From: an uncultured Kineothrix sp.
GTDB taxonomy: Bacteria > Bacillota > Clostridia > Lachnospirales > Lachnospiraceae
DNA length: 64,000 nucleotides
NCBI GenBank assembly: GCA_910588855.1
Contig: CAJUSR010000005.1
Span: 179,635-243,634 of the forward strand
Direction of reading: 5' to 3'
Translations under genes and position numbers: made by a program
The notes under the pieces: model-generated
Databases searched by the model: none
What the model was told of the DNA's origin: nothing
The model's input: only the letters and a program-made list of their open reading frames with translations
Shown here: positions 1-8,312 of the stretch, piece by piece
Layout: the number at the start of each line of letters is the position of its first letter
Numbering within the stretch: the stretch's first letter is position 1

Positions 1-1
1 A

Positions 2-76
2 ATTAAGAATGCTACGGGAATTGATTCTGTGGAAACCGCCAGGGAACTGTGCAAAGAAAATGGTATTTTGTTATAG
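2..76 (+). CDS. C-terminal end of an unidentified protein (partial)
   Basis: An open frame enters from the left edge and reads 24 residues ending in KENGILL before a TAG stop at 74-76. The composition (acidic and basic residues with an amphipathic look) is protein-like, and the frame is open right to the edge. Too little is visible to name a family. It is followed by a structured repeat and then galE on the same strand. Confidence 0.5.
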   Translation: MKNATGIDSVETARELCKENGILL

Positions 77-99
77 GCTTATGAGTTCTTGGTAAAACA

Positions 100-195
100 T
101 TTATTCCCGCGAGCAACGAGCCAAGTGGCTGCTTGCAGACATTTGGCGACTGCCGCGAGGGTCAAATATCCCGCTGCTCTGCAGCGGGGTATTTG
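100..195. repeat. Dispersed intergenic repeat, copy 1 (ends in a GC-rich hairpin)
   Basis: About 96 bp that recur almost unchanged at 33305-33399. The right end is a strong hairpin (arms near 163-176 and 181-195, around CCCGCTGC/GCAGCGGG). There is no clear T run after it, so it is not a textbook terminator. It sits between the partial gene and galE. No reading frame explains the conservation. Confidence 0.8.
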
Positions 196-227
196 ACTCA
201 ACGGTATTTTTTTGATATTTTAACATT

Positions 228-255
228 TTGACAGCCATGTATAACATTATCCTAT
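228..255 (+). promoter_or_regulatory. Candidate promoter for galE
   Basis: TTGACA at 228-233 is a perfect -35 box. The best -10 match at a 16-bp spacing is TCCTAT (250-255), which is weak. The site lies in the AT-rich gap before galE. The -35 is clear; the -10 is uncertain. Confidence 0.3.
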
Positions 256-401
256 TGAAAAAGTATGGTGCGGGAGTAGACTAGTATTAGGTGTAAGTGA
301 TTGGGAAATATTCCCGGAAGAAGTATTGTGCTTGATTTGTTAGGGCAGGTAATGGATAAAACAAATATGTTTTGCGTACATTTGATTGGAGGGATTGGAA
401 A

Positions 402-1415
402 ATGGCAATTTTAGTAACAGGAGGCGCCGGATATATCGGAAGCCACACGGTAGTGGAATTACAGAGCGCGGGATACGAGGTTGTGGTTTTGGATAATTTG
501 AGCAATTCCAGTGAGAAATCATTGGAACGGGTAGAAAAAATTACAGGGAAAAAAGTTCCGTTTTATAAAGCAGATATCTTGGATAGGGAGGCGCTGAACC
601 AGATATTTGAAAAAGAAGAAATAGATTCCTGCATTCATTTTGCAGGGCTGAAAGCGGTAGGGGAATCAGTAGCGAAACCTTGGGAATATTATGAAAATAA
701 TATAGCGGGTACCCTCACTTTAGTAGATGTTATGCGCAAACATGGGGTGAAGAACATTATCTTTTCATCTTCTGCGACGGTATATGGCGATCCGGCGATG
801 ATTCCGATTACAGAAGAGTGCCCAAAGGGACAGTGTACGAATCCTTATGGATGGACAAAATCCATGTTGGAGCAGATTTTAATGGATATGCAGAAAGCAG
901 ACCCGGAATGGAATATAATTCTTCTGCGTTACTTTAATCCTATTGGGGCGCATAAGAGCGGAACAATTGGAGAGAACCCGAATGGCATTCCGAACAATTT
1001 GATGCCGTATATTACGCAGGTAGCTGTTGGCAAGCTGAAAGAGCTTGGTGTATTTGGGGATGACTATGATACACCGGATGGAACAGGCGTCAGGGATTAT
1101 ATCCATGTTGTGGATTTGGCAAAAGGTCATGTTAAGGCTTTAAAGAAGATAGAAGAAAAAGCAGGTTTGTGCGTTTATAACCTTGGTACAGGCAGCGGAT
1201 ACAGCGTTTTGGATATTGTAAAGAATTTTGAAGCTGCTACTGGGGTGAAAATCCCGTATGTAATTAAGCCCAGAAGGCCGGGCGACATTGCGACTTGCTA
1301 TTCCGATGCCACGAAAGCAAAAGAAGAACTTGGCTGGGAAGCGGAAAATGGGATTAAGGAAATGTGTGAAGATTCTTGGAGATGGCAAAGCAATAATCCG
1401 AATGGATACGAATAA
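402..1415 (+). CDS. galE: UDP-glucose 4-epimerase
   Basis: Interconverts UDP-glucose and UDP-galactose in the cytosol (Leloir pathway and sugar-nucleotide supply for envelope polysaccharide). The 337-residue protein has the extended-SDR signature: the NAD-binding glycine motif GGAGYIGSH (7-15), SSSATVYG (122-129) and the catalytic YxxxK as YGWTK (149-153). The length is normal for the family. The frame opens earlier at a TTG (372), but I chose ATG 402 because GGAGGG lies just upstream and the protein then begins directly with the Rossmann strand. The gene stands alone, with its own leader and a terminator at 1447-1481. Confidence 0.95.
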   Translation: MAILVTGGAGYIGSHTVVELQSAGYEVVVLDNLSNSSEKSLERVEKITGKKVPFYKADILDREALNQIFEKEEIDSCIHFAGLKAVGESVAKPWEYYENNIAGTLTLVDVMRKHGVKNIIFSSSATVYGDPAMIPITEECPKGQCTNPYGWTKSMLEQILMDMQKADPEWNIILLRYFNPIGAHKSGTIGENPNGIPNNLMPYITQVAVGKLKELGVFGDDYDTPDGTGVRDYIHVVDLAKGHVKALKKIEEKAGLCVYNLGTGSGYSVLDIVKNFEAATGVKIPYVIKPRRPGDIATCYSDATKAKEELGWEAENGIKEMCEDSWRWQSNNPNGYE

Positions 1416-1446
1416 AGCGGTAAAACAGGAAAAATATTTTTTAGAG

Positions 1447-1481
1447 GAGGCGCGGTGCCGTAGGCATTCCGTCTCTTTTTT
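1447..1481 (+). terminator. Rho-independent terminator of galE
   Basis: An imperfect stem of about 13 pairs (GAGGCG side at 1447, loop GTA, return arm ending CGTCTC) followed directly by six T. It starts 31 bp after the galE stop. Confidence 0.7.
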
Positions 1482-1498
1482 ACCATATGGTAAAAAGC

Positions 1499-1770
1499 AA
1501 TTATCGCACTGCGGCGGAGAGGAAACATGTCGCTGCTGCGACCCGCTGCAGGCGGAGAATCCTGCCTTGCAGCATTCTTTTTTATGCGCATCCCCGCGCA
1601 GAGGAAAAAGCCGCTATGCGTCGCAGGGGGAGCGCAGCGGGAAGAGGAGGATGAATCTCCACCCCTCGATAGAACATCCCTGTGCAAGGGAAAATGCGTT
1701 ATGCGTCGCACGGAACACGTAGCGAGTAGAGGAAGACGAATCTTCTCTACTCGTTTAATTGGAGTCAAGG
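1499..1770. repeat. Mosaic intergenic repeat, copy 1
   Basis: Fills the gap between the convergent galE and hemolysin III genes. Its first part (about 1499-1582) matches 23010-23090. Its second part (about 1580-1770) matches about 15885-15985, including runs such as AAGCCGCTATG and GAGGAAGACGA. The joint carries a hairpin, GAATCCTGC with GCAGCATTC and six T (1555-1582). Short open frames across it are not supported by a ribosome site. Confidence 0.7.
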
Positions 1771-1774
1771 ATAT

Positions 1775-2425
1775 CTAAGCTACATAGAGATACATAAAGA
1801 TAAAATGACAGATGCTTCCTCCCATTACGAAGAGATGAAAAATTTCATGGGAGCCAAAGTTGGCATGTTTGGAGTTGAAGATAGGGAGTTTCAGCGCGTA
1901 GATAATGCCTCCGATTGTGTAAATGATACCTCCGGCGAGGAGCCACAGGAATGCGCTGGCAGGAAGGGTATGCCACAGGGGCCCAAAGACACCAATGCAG
2001 ACCCAGCCCATTGCAATATAAATTATAGAAGAAAACCACTTGGGGCATGTAATCCAGAAAGCCTTGATGCCGATACCTACAGCGGCGATTCCCCATACGA
2101 TAGCCAATAAGGTGTATCCTGATTTTCCGCCAAGGACAATCATACATACAGGAGTATAGGAGCCTGCAATCAAGATGAAAATCATCATATGGTCTATTTT
2201 ACGGAAAACTTTAATTACTTTTTCCGAGACATTGATAGAATGGTAGGTAGCGCTTGCGCCGTAAAGTAAAATCATACTAAGTATAAATATGGACATAGAT
2301 GCTAAACTTGCTGCACTGGAACCAGCAGCAGTTTTCACCAATAGCGGGATAGCGGCAAAAACTGCCATCATCATACCTATAAAATGGGTAATGGCGCTTC
2401 CGGGTTCACGAATTGTAATCTGCAT
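1775..2425 (-). CDS. Hemolysin III / PAQR-family integral membrane protein
   Basis: 216 residues made mostly of hydrophobic segments, about seven predicted helices. The protein begins with EPGSAITHFIG and has the family's conserved positions: Ser/His in the first helix (SAITHFIG), YHS after helix 2 (ATYHSIN), DH in the next helix (KIDHMMIF) and a final HEIFHLFV helix. The HlyIII (YqfA/YplQ) family is named for a hemolytic activity, but its bacterial role is not settled; the conserved His/Asp set suggests a metal-dependent hydrolase fold as in PAQR receptors. Start chosen at ATG 2425 with GAGGAGG upstream. It follows the CapA-like gene after 128 bp on the same strand. Confidence 0.88.
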   Translation of the reverse strand: MQITIREPGSAITHFIGMMMAVFAAIPLLVKTAAGSSAASLASMSIFILSMILLYGASATYHSINVSEKVIKVFRKIDHMMIFILIAGSYTPVCMIVLGGKSGYTLLAIVWGIAAVGIGIKAFWITCPKWFSSIIYIAMGWVCIGVFGPLWHTLPASAFLWLLAGGIIYTIGGIIYALKLPIFNSKHANFGSHEIFHLFVMGGSICHFIFMYLYVA

Positions 2426-2553
2426 ATAGATACCTCCTCAATCACATAGCAATAGTAAAACGATTCAATACGTAGTAATTAAAACTACATTAACTATATT
2501 AAAATACTACAACATAGTGTATGAGGTGTCAACAAAAATATGCATTAAAAATA

Positions 2554-4014
2554 TTAAAAAATATGATAGAGCGGAGGGGCAGAGGTAAAATTCCCTTTTC
2601 CATGCCGGATGATAACCAATGGTTGAAGGGAGTAATCCGTAATTTTATATCCGCTAGAAGTAAGGGATACAGTAAAATTTGCAAAGCCGCCTTTTACACA
2701 GTATTTTTCCGGCTGGGCGCTGATAAAGTTTCCGATGGAATAATAGACAAGCATTTCATGTCCGCTGTTGTCTTTTAGAAGCTCATATGGCTGAAGTGCA
2801 TGAGGATGCGTTCCGACGACAACATCCACTTTGCTTTCCAAAAATAATTGTGTCCATTTTTTCTGATAAGCATCGGGTTGATTGGCATATTCCGAACCCC
2901 AGTGTACAAAGAGGATAATAAAGTCTGCATCGGACTGGGCAGCCTTAATATCATTCCTGACTTGCTCTTCATCATCCAGCAAATGTACCATATGAGGATT
3001 TTCATCGGGAATTTTCATGCCATTTGTGCCGTATGTATAATTAAGCACCGCAAAACGAATACCATTTCGCTCAATGATTTCATAGGGAACGTAACCCGTT
3101 TCGTCCATTGACTGTATGCCGACGCAAAGGATTTGTCTGGAATCGAAGAATTTTTTGGTAAAGTGGACGCCTTCCTGCCCTTTATCAAGGATATGGTTTG
3201 TAGCGCATGTTACGACATCGAAACCGGCATCGGCAATTGCCTGCCCTACCTGAACAGGGGTACCGAATTTTGGATAATCGCTGTAATGGGATGGATTGTC
3301 CGTAAGAGGTGTTTCCTGATTGATAACAGCGATATCGCTTTGGGAAATCGTATGTTTGAAATTTTCAAATAAAAAATGGAAGGAACCGTTATTTTGCAGC
3401 CCATACCGATAGATAGGCTCATGAATAAGATTGTCGCCGAAGACCACAAAGGATATGTCGGTATCTTCTTTTGTAAAACCCCAGGAATCCCATACCCAAC
3501 TGGTTGTTATTCCGTTTAAATCTGTGAGCAGAAGGCGGGAGGAGGGGGCCTCCTTATTATTGGCAGTAAACCGGGCAACATCCTGGCCGATATAAGAGGA
3601 CATCCATTTCGGTCTGATTTGCTCTTGCTCGTACTCATAGACAAAAATATGCTGGCTCCATTTTGGATCGTCATTTTTCAGCCAAAATGGCTTTTGTTTG
3701 CCGTATCTGCCAATCTTCCAGCAAAGCAAAATCAATTCATCTTCATGGTCGTTGTCTATGTCAAAAGATATTGCATCCTGCACTTTTATGCCCTGGGCTG
3801 TTGACCAGATGAGGGCGCCGCCGTAATTGATATGGACAGTTTTATTGCTTAAGTGTATTTCGTATTTCCCGGATTTGCCGGAAAAAGTTTTATTTTCCCA
3901 TTCAATCCAATGTGGAAGGAATGTGCCGTTGCTCCATAAAAAATAAAAACTGATGCAAAGGATAAAAACTGTTAATAAAATTATGGATATTTTAAAAAAA
4001 ATTTTTTTAGTCAT
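2554..4014 (-). CDS. CapA-family (poly-gamma-glutamate capsule type) metallophosphatase-like protein
   Basis: 486 residues: an N-terminal membrane anchor (about 7-27), an extracellular stretch with a calcium-loop-like DIDNDHEDE segment resembling an FG-GAP/VCBS unit, and then a CapA domain from about residue 185 to the end. The domain shows its expected metal-site motifs: FGDNLIH, INQETPLT, CATNHILD, VHWGSEY, GTHPHALQP and YSIGNFI. Family members are tied to capsule poly-gamma-glutamate, but many Clostridia carry orphan copies of unknown substrate. No capB/capC gene is nearby, so a capsule role is only possible. The gene lies 42 bp after the DUF3160 gene. The ATG has an AT-rich upstream region without a visible Shine-Dalgarno site, which is unusual here. 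Confidence 0.85.
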   Translation of the reverse strand: MTKKIFFKISIILLTVFILCISFYFLWSNGTFLPHWIEWENKTFSGKSGKYEIHLSNKTVHINYGGALIWSTAQGIKVQDAISFDIDNDHEDELILLCWKIGRYGKQKPFWLKNDDPKWSQHIFVYEYEQEQIRPKWMSSYIGQDVARFTANNKEAPSSRLLLTDLNGITTSWVWDSWGFTKEDTDISFVVFGDNLIHEPIYRYGLQNNGSFHFLFENFKHTISQSDIAVINQETPLTDNPSHYSDYPKFGTPVQVGQAIADAGFDVVTCATNHILDKGQEGVHFTKKFFDSRQILCVGIQSMDETGYVPYEIIERNGIRFAVLNYTYGTNGMKIPDENPHMVHLLDDEEQVRNDIKAAQSDADFIILFVHWGSEYANQPDAYQKKWTQLFLESKVDVVVGTHPHALQPYELLKDNSGHEMLVYYSIGNFISAQPEKYCVKGGFANFTVSLTSSGYKITDYSLQPLVIIRHGKGNFTSAPPLYHIF

Positions 4015-4056
4015 TATATTAATATATTAATACATATTATATAAGAATATGCTGTT

Positions 4057-6303
4057 TTAGTTTGGGGTGTACCGGTAACTGTTTGTCCAATCAGGCTTTT
4101 GTACCGATGCGTCATAATTATAGTTTCCACTTTCATCCGGCGCTAAACCAATCATTTGCCGCCATGCGCTGTCTGTCATCCGGTCGCCTTCCGTAGCCGA
4201 TGCGTCGAAAGGATAGGTAAACTGATAAAAGGAATAGACGCTTCCGCATGCAATTTTTACCTTTCCGTCTACTTTTACGGCTACATAAATTTTGGATGGA
4301 TTGCCTGTTGCAGCTTCCAATACCCTGCCGTTAAGGTCGGTAGCGATATCTACCACAAGAGCCGCCGGAACTTCCTGAGTCGATATGTTTTCTGAACCAT
4401 TTGTTTCCCTTACGGCATCGTACCAAAAATGTTCCAGATAGCCTCCATAACTTCTGATAAATTCATATTCCAACACTGTTAAGGGTTCGTTGTTTAATTC
4501 CTTATTGGAAATTTCTAATAACTGTTTGGCAATCTGTGATAGGCGTGACAGATTTTCCTGATCCTCCCATAGAAGCATACCATATTTTTCAAGGCCTTGC
4601 CCGGTTGAGTCGGCAAGGGTGGCAAATCTGGCATATACAAGAGGTTCAGGCTCTACATAACCCCGGTCATCCGGTTCTTCCTCATATCCGCCCCCCATTT
4701 CCGCTATGACCTGTTTGGAATATAGGACTGTATCATGTTTTAATTCCGTAAAACTTCCGGCAAAACATTCCAAATCTTTTTTTGCCCATTCTTCACTTTG
4801 CATAAAAAAGGGATATCCTTCTCCTTTGCAATCCAATAATGGGCGGAGCGTATGGAGCCAGCTCGCATATAAACCGGAGGACCAAAGTGCAGTATTTTCC
4901 TCAGAAAGGGTTTGCCTGAGCTGAGACATATTTTCCATATAACCATCGTAACCAGTGGAGCCCTCCGCTTCCAGGATGTGGAGGGCAATGTCATTCCCTA
5001 AAGCGGCCGGTACATCGAGGACATCGGGAAGCATACGGTAGTTTCCGTCTTTGTCTTTATCCACATTGTCATAAACCAGTTTTTGCATAATAAAAGCGTC
5101 AATGGTAAAGCGCTGTCCCATAAAGCGGAACCCCGCAATGGCAGATTGCCCATCGTCTCCATAGGGGATAGAATTTACCTGTGCGGTAGAAAGGGAGGCT
5201 GTCATGATATGGAATCGGTTGAAGGCTTCTTCATTTCCAATGAAATCTTCTATAGAAATATCACTGCCGTATATATTATGGATTACCGATGCGTATTCGC
5301 ATACCCCCATATCGTCGCTTGCGCCGGCAAAAAAGGAGGTTACGGCATAAATAGCCTGCCATAATTCTATGCACTCTTCGTCATCGGCAAGGGCTTTGGC
5401 AATGAGCAAAGCGCTTCTGTCCAAATCTTCGTTTGCCTGTACAAAATGGATTCTGCCATACCACATCATTGCTTTGAAATATTGCTCTAACTGTTCGTCT
5501 CCTTCATAATAGCCGCGGGGGATATATTGGGTAAAATCTTCGGGCAGCCCGGTAACTTCGGATATTTCAGAGCTATTGGCCCTATGGATAAGGTCAAGCT
5601 CATGCTCTACGGTTTCTTTTACGTAAGCATTGACGGCAGTGTTTTCATCGAGTAGTTTCGTTCCGACTGTAAAAAATGCAACATTCCGTCTGGCTGCAGT
5701 TTCCCATTCGCTGCCTTTGAGCTTATCATATTGTGCAATGCTGTTTTTAAGCATGGCTTTGCTTAATAGAGTGATTTTATCCGATAGAAATTCTTTTTCG
5801 ACTCTCTTTAATAAATGGCTGAAATAGAGATGATATGTATGCATTAGGGAATCCACGGTTATAAAACTGGGGAGCATAAGATACCTGTTTTGCTCATAGA
5901 CTTCAAAAAATTCCTGGCCTGCGGTTCCGGATACGAGGAATCCGTTTTTCGATAATTTGTCAGCCGCTTCCTCTTCAAAATAAAACTGCCATAGATTATC
6001 GATGTTGCTTAAGTCGGGGGCGACGGAATAAGTTTCTGCACAAGGGATTGGGAAATCTGCATGATTTACGGGGATTTGGCTTATGAGGGTTGGGCGTTTT
6101 TCTGTGAGGCAGGTATCCATAGAGGTATTTCCATCCTGCACGGAGGGGGAGCCAGATGCCGCAATTGCACCTGAATCGGAAACAGAAAGGGGAGCGCCGC
6201 CTTTTTCCGGTGTAAGAGAGTCGGCGCTTTCCCCTGCTTTAATATGTGTTATCCAAACGGCAACTATTGCGAATAAAATTATCAGCTTTGTTTTTCCCTT
6301 CAT
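4057..6303 (-). CDS. DUF3160-family secreted or anchored protein
   Basis: 748 residues with an uncleaved or cleaved N-terminal hydrophobic segment (about 6-22), then a low-complexity linker and a long alpha-rich domain. Phrases such as LPSFITVDSLMHTYHLYFSH near 160-180 and AALGNDIALHILEAEG match what I recall of the DUF3160 family, an uncharacterised extracytoplasmic family. Catalytic function is unknown. Start at ATG 6303 with AGGAGG upstream. It sits between a small protein gene (30 bp away) and the CapA-like gene (42 bp), so the three are probably one transcript acting at the cell surface. Confidence 0.78.
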   Translation of the reverse strand: MKGKTKLIILFAIVAVWITHIKAGESADSLTPEKGGAPLSVSDSGAIAASGSPSVQDGNTSMDTCLTEKRPTLISQIPVNHADFPIPCAETYSVAPDLSNIDNLWQFYFEEEAADKLSKNGFLVSGTAGQEFFEVYEQNRYLMLPSFITVDSLMHTYHLYFSHLLKRVEKEFLSDKITLLSKAMLKNSIAQYDKLKGSEWETAARRNVAFFTVGTKLLDENTAVNAYVKETVEHELDLIHRANSSEISEVTGLPEDFTQYIPRGYYEGDEQLEQYFKAMMWYGRIHFVQANEDLDRSALLIAKALADDEECIELWQAIYAVTSFFAGASDDMGVCEYASVIHNIYGSDISIEDFIGNEEAFNRFHIMTASLSTAQVNSIPYGDDGQSAIAGFRFMGQRFTIDAFIMQKLVYDNVDKDKDGNYRMLPDVLDVPAALGNDIALHILEAEGSTGYDGYMENMSQLRQTLSEENTALWSSGLYASWLHTLRPLLDCKGEGYPFFMQSEEWAKKDLECFAGSFTELKHDTVLYSKQVIAEMGGGYEEEPDDRGYVEPEPLVYARFATLADSTGQGLEKYGMLLWEDQENLSRLSQIAKQLLEISNKELNNEPLTVLEYEFIRSYGGYLEHFWYDAVRETNGSENISTQEVPAALVVDIATDLNGRVLEAATGNPSKIYVAVKVDGKVKIACGSVYSFYQFTYPFDASATEGDRMTDSAWRQMIGLAPDESGNYNYDASVQKPDWTNSYRYTPN

Positions 6304-6333
6304 GCAGATAGACCTCCTATAAGATAATAAGGT

Positions 6334-6600
6334 TTAATCTTCTTCAATGACATGGATTTCCAAATAATCGAAGTCGATGGGCTCGATAAAATTGTCTTGA
6401 TAGAACCGCGCTTTGTCATGCCTTTTAAATTCATTTACCGTAGCGTCCAGCCAAATGGGTTTGCCAAGGTCGAATTGGTAAACGATTTCGTCCAAGGCGC
6501 GGAATACTTTGTGGGTCCGTGTATCGCTGCTGCCATCGCAGATGACAGTATCTTTTAGAAGATGATTGTCCTTTATTATTTTTGCCCATAAACGAAACAT
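6334..6600 (-). CDS. Small conserved hypothetical protein (88 aa)
   Basis: The frame opens upstream to 6750, but the protein-like part begins at ATG 6600 (MFRLWAKIIKDN), which has AAGGAAAGGA upstream. It is an acidic soluble protein with no membrane segment. The start MFRLWAKI and the middle CDGSSDTRTHKVFRALDE look like a short family common in Lachnospiraceae, though I cannot name a function. It is the first gene of the minus-strand group leading to DUF3160 and CapA. Confidence 0.72.
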   Translation of the reverse strand: MFRLWAKIIKDNHLLKDTVICDGSSDTRTHKVFRALDEIVYQFDLGKPIWLDATVNEFKRHDKARFYQDNFIEPIDFDYLEIHVIEED

Positions 6601-6776
6601 ATGAAAGATTCCTTTCCTTTGTAGTTTTATATTGTCCGCCATTAGCGGACACGAACCGTCGCGGCCATAATGCCAATCAATATTATGCCATGTCCTGCGG
6701 ACATGCTCCCGCCGTTGGATGCACACGGTTTGCTGGATAAATTTGACCATTAATAGCGGATGCGAACCGGCACAAA

Positions 6777-6800
6777 TATAATGTTAATAAACATTATATC
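6777..6800. other. AT-rich palindrome in the divergent promoter region
   Basis: A perfect 10-bp inverted repeat (ATATAATGTT, 4-bp loop, AACATTATAT) in the 535-bp gap between the minus-strand small gene and the alarmone synthetase. The left arm contains a TATAAT-like element. It could be an operator or part of a divergent promoter. The rest of the gap holds only short hairpins near 6643 and 6690 and the promoter at 6948-6976. Confidence 0.4.
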
Positions 6801-6947
6801 ATACTATCCCCCAATTCGCATATACTATAAGGTATGTTGTTGTTTGATAGGGCTTTTCTATTAAAAATAACGGATTTTTACTTAATTTGAATATAAAAGA
6901 ATTAATAGACAATAAAAATTAAAAAAGAATAAAAATATTGTGAATAA

Positions 6948-6976
6948 TGCACATTTGCGTAAAAATGTGATATAAT
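6948..6976 (+). promoter_or_regulatory. Promoter for the alarmone synthetase gene
   Basis: TGCACA (6948-6953), a 17-bp spacer, and a perfect TATAAT (6971-6976) preceded by TGA, which gives an extended -10. It lies 160 bp before the start codon, leaving a long leader without an obvious riboswitch. Confidence 0.6.
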
Positions 6977-7135
6977 GAATTGCAAAGATGTGTAATCGGG
7001 CTTTGAATTGCCTGGTGGAAATTGGAGGCAAATGATATAGCAAATTACACAGAGGCGTGAGCGGATAATTAAAATGTAAATTCCAAAAGAAAAGGCAATG
7101 AGGAAATCAGTATTATTGATAAGGGCAGGAAAGAA

Positions 7136-7780
7136 ATGGAACTAAGAGTAGAACGGAACAGCGATGTAGATAGTTGGAAAGAGGTCGTGCTGATTTATAA
7201 TTCGGCTTTGAAACAAATTTCTGTGAAATTGGAAATTCTGAATGATGAATTTCAGCACGTACATAGATATAATCCGATAGAACATATTAAATCAAGAATA
7301 AAAACATCGGAGAGTATCGTAAAGAAATTGAAGAGGAATGGCTATGAATCTACCATAGAGAACATGGTAAAATATGTCAACGATATAGCGGGAATCAGGG
7401 TGATTTGTTCTTTTACTTCAGATATCTATGAGATAGCCGATATGATACGAGGTCAGAGCGATATCAGGGTAATTTCGATAAAAGACTATATTGTGAAGCC
7501 AAAGGCGAGTGGATACAGAAGCTATCATATGCTTGTGACGGTGCCGGTATATTTGTCGGACAGGATTGTAGATACAAAAGTGGAAATACAGATAAGGACA
7601 GTTGCTATGGACTTTTGGGCCAGCCTGGAACATAAGATACATTACAAACTGGAAGGGAATGCGCCGGATTATATAAAGGAGGAATTGGTGGAATGTGCGA
7701 GAATGTCTTCGGAATTGGATGCGAGGATGCTTTCTTTGAATAATAAGGTGCATAGTATAAGCGAAAAAAAAAGAGCTTAA
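7136..7780 (+). CDS. Small alarmone synthetase, RelA/SpoT-domain GTP pyrophosphokinase
   Basis: 214 residues, the length of single-domain RelQ/RelP-type enzymes that make (p)ppGpp from ATP and GTP/GDP; there is no hydrolase domain and no TGS/ACT region. Synthetase motifs are clear: DIAGIRVIC (about 85-93), the G-loop region KDYIVKPKASGYRSYH and VEIQIRTVAMDFWASLEHKIHYK-like segments with the conserved E-x-Q-I-R-T. Start at ATG 7136 after GGCAGGAAAGAA. Stand-alone gene with its own promoter and terminator. It probably tunes the stringent response independently of the long RelA. Confidence 0.92.
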   Translation: MELRVERNSDVDSWKEVVLIYNSALKQISVKLEILNDEFQHVHRYNPIEHIKSRIKTSESIVKKLKRNGYESTIENMVKYVNDIAGIRVICSFTSDIYEIADMIRGQSDIRVISIKDYIVKPKASGYRSYHMLVTVPVYLSDRIVDTKVEIQIRTVAMDFWASLEHKIHYKLEGNAPDYIKEELVECARMSSELDARMLSLNNKVHSISEKKRA

Positions 7781-7823
7781 GCCATATGTCAAAAGCCTTT
7801 GGCGAATAAGTTTAACCACAAAT

Positions 7824-7873
7824 AATGCCGATATCGGGAAACAGGGATTTGGTCTTCCGGTATCGGTATTTTT
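7824..7873 (+). terminator. Rho-independent terminator after the alarmone synthetase gene
   Basis: A 14-bp stem (AATGCCGATATCGG with CCGGTATCGGTATT, two wobble pairs) closed by a long loop and followed by a T run. It starts 44 bp after the stop codon. The rest of the gap to 8313 holds a short GCCC/GGGC hairpin near 8000 and the promoter at 8211; the small open frame at 7872-8087 has no ribosome site. Confidence 0.65.
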
Positions 7874-8210
7874 GATTAGTCGGATGCAGCTGCCAGAAGC
7901 CTTGCTCTTTTGCCGACAAACGGAAATGGCTGAAAAGTTTTTTGATATCTGGTTTCTAATTGGGGTTTTACCATACTTTTACCATAAAATGAGGAGTGCC
8001 CAGACACCTTTCGGCATCCGGGCTATTATGAAAAAATTTATCTATATGTGTAATGAAAAACATTACGTTATCTCTCGTTTACTATGAATTTAGTATAGCA
8101 ATTATATATGAACAAACTATGAACAAGATGTAAAAATAACGTTAATACTTACAAAAAAGAAAAATAAGGAAAAAGATTTTAAGGCATATTGCACAAAAAA
8201 CGGGGAACAG

Positions 8211-8239
8211 TTGTAAAAGGCAGGGAAAAATGATAAGAT
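8211..8239 (+). promoter_or_regulatory. Promoter for the coiled-coil repeat protein
   Basis: TTGTAA (8211-8216), exactly 17 bp, then TAAGAT (8234-8239) with TGA just before it. It is 74 bp upstream of the chosen start. Confidence 0.55.
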
Positions 8240-8312
8240 GTTTAATATATTGCAGAAAATTGCAGTTCAAAGGTTATGGAAGTAGCGGAAGATGTTATTG
8301 GGAGGAGAACAG

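Noticed and set aside
7872..8087. Open frame of 71 residues after the alarmone synthetase gene
   Set aside because: It overlaps the terminator's T run at its start, has no ribosome site and no recognisable protein pattern.
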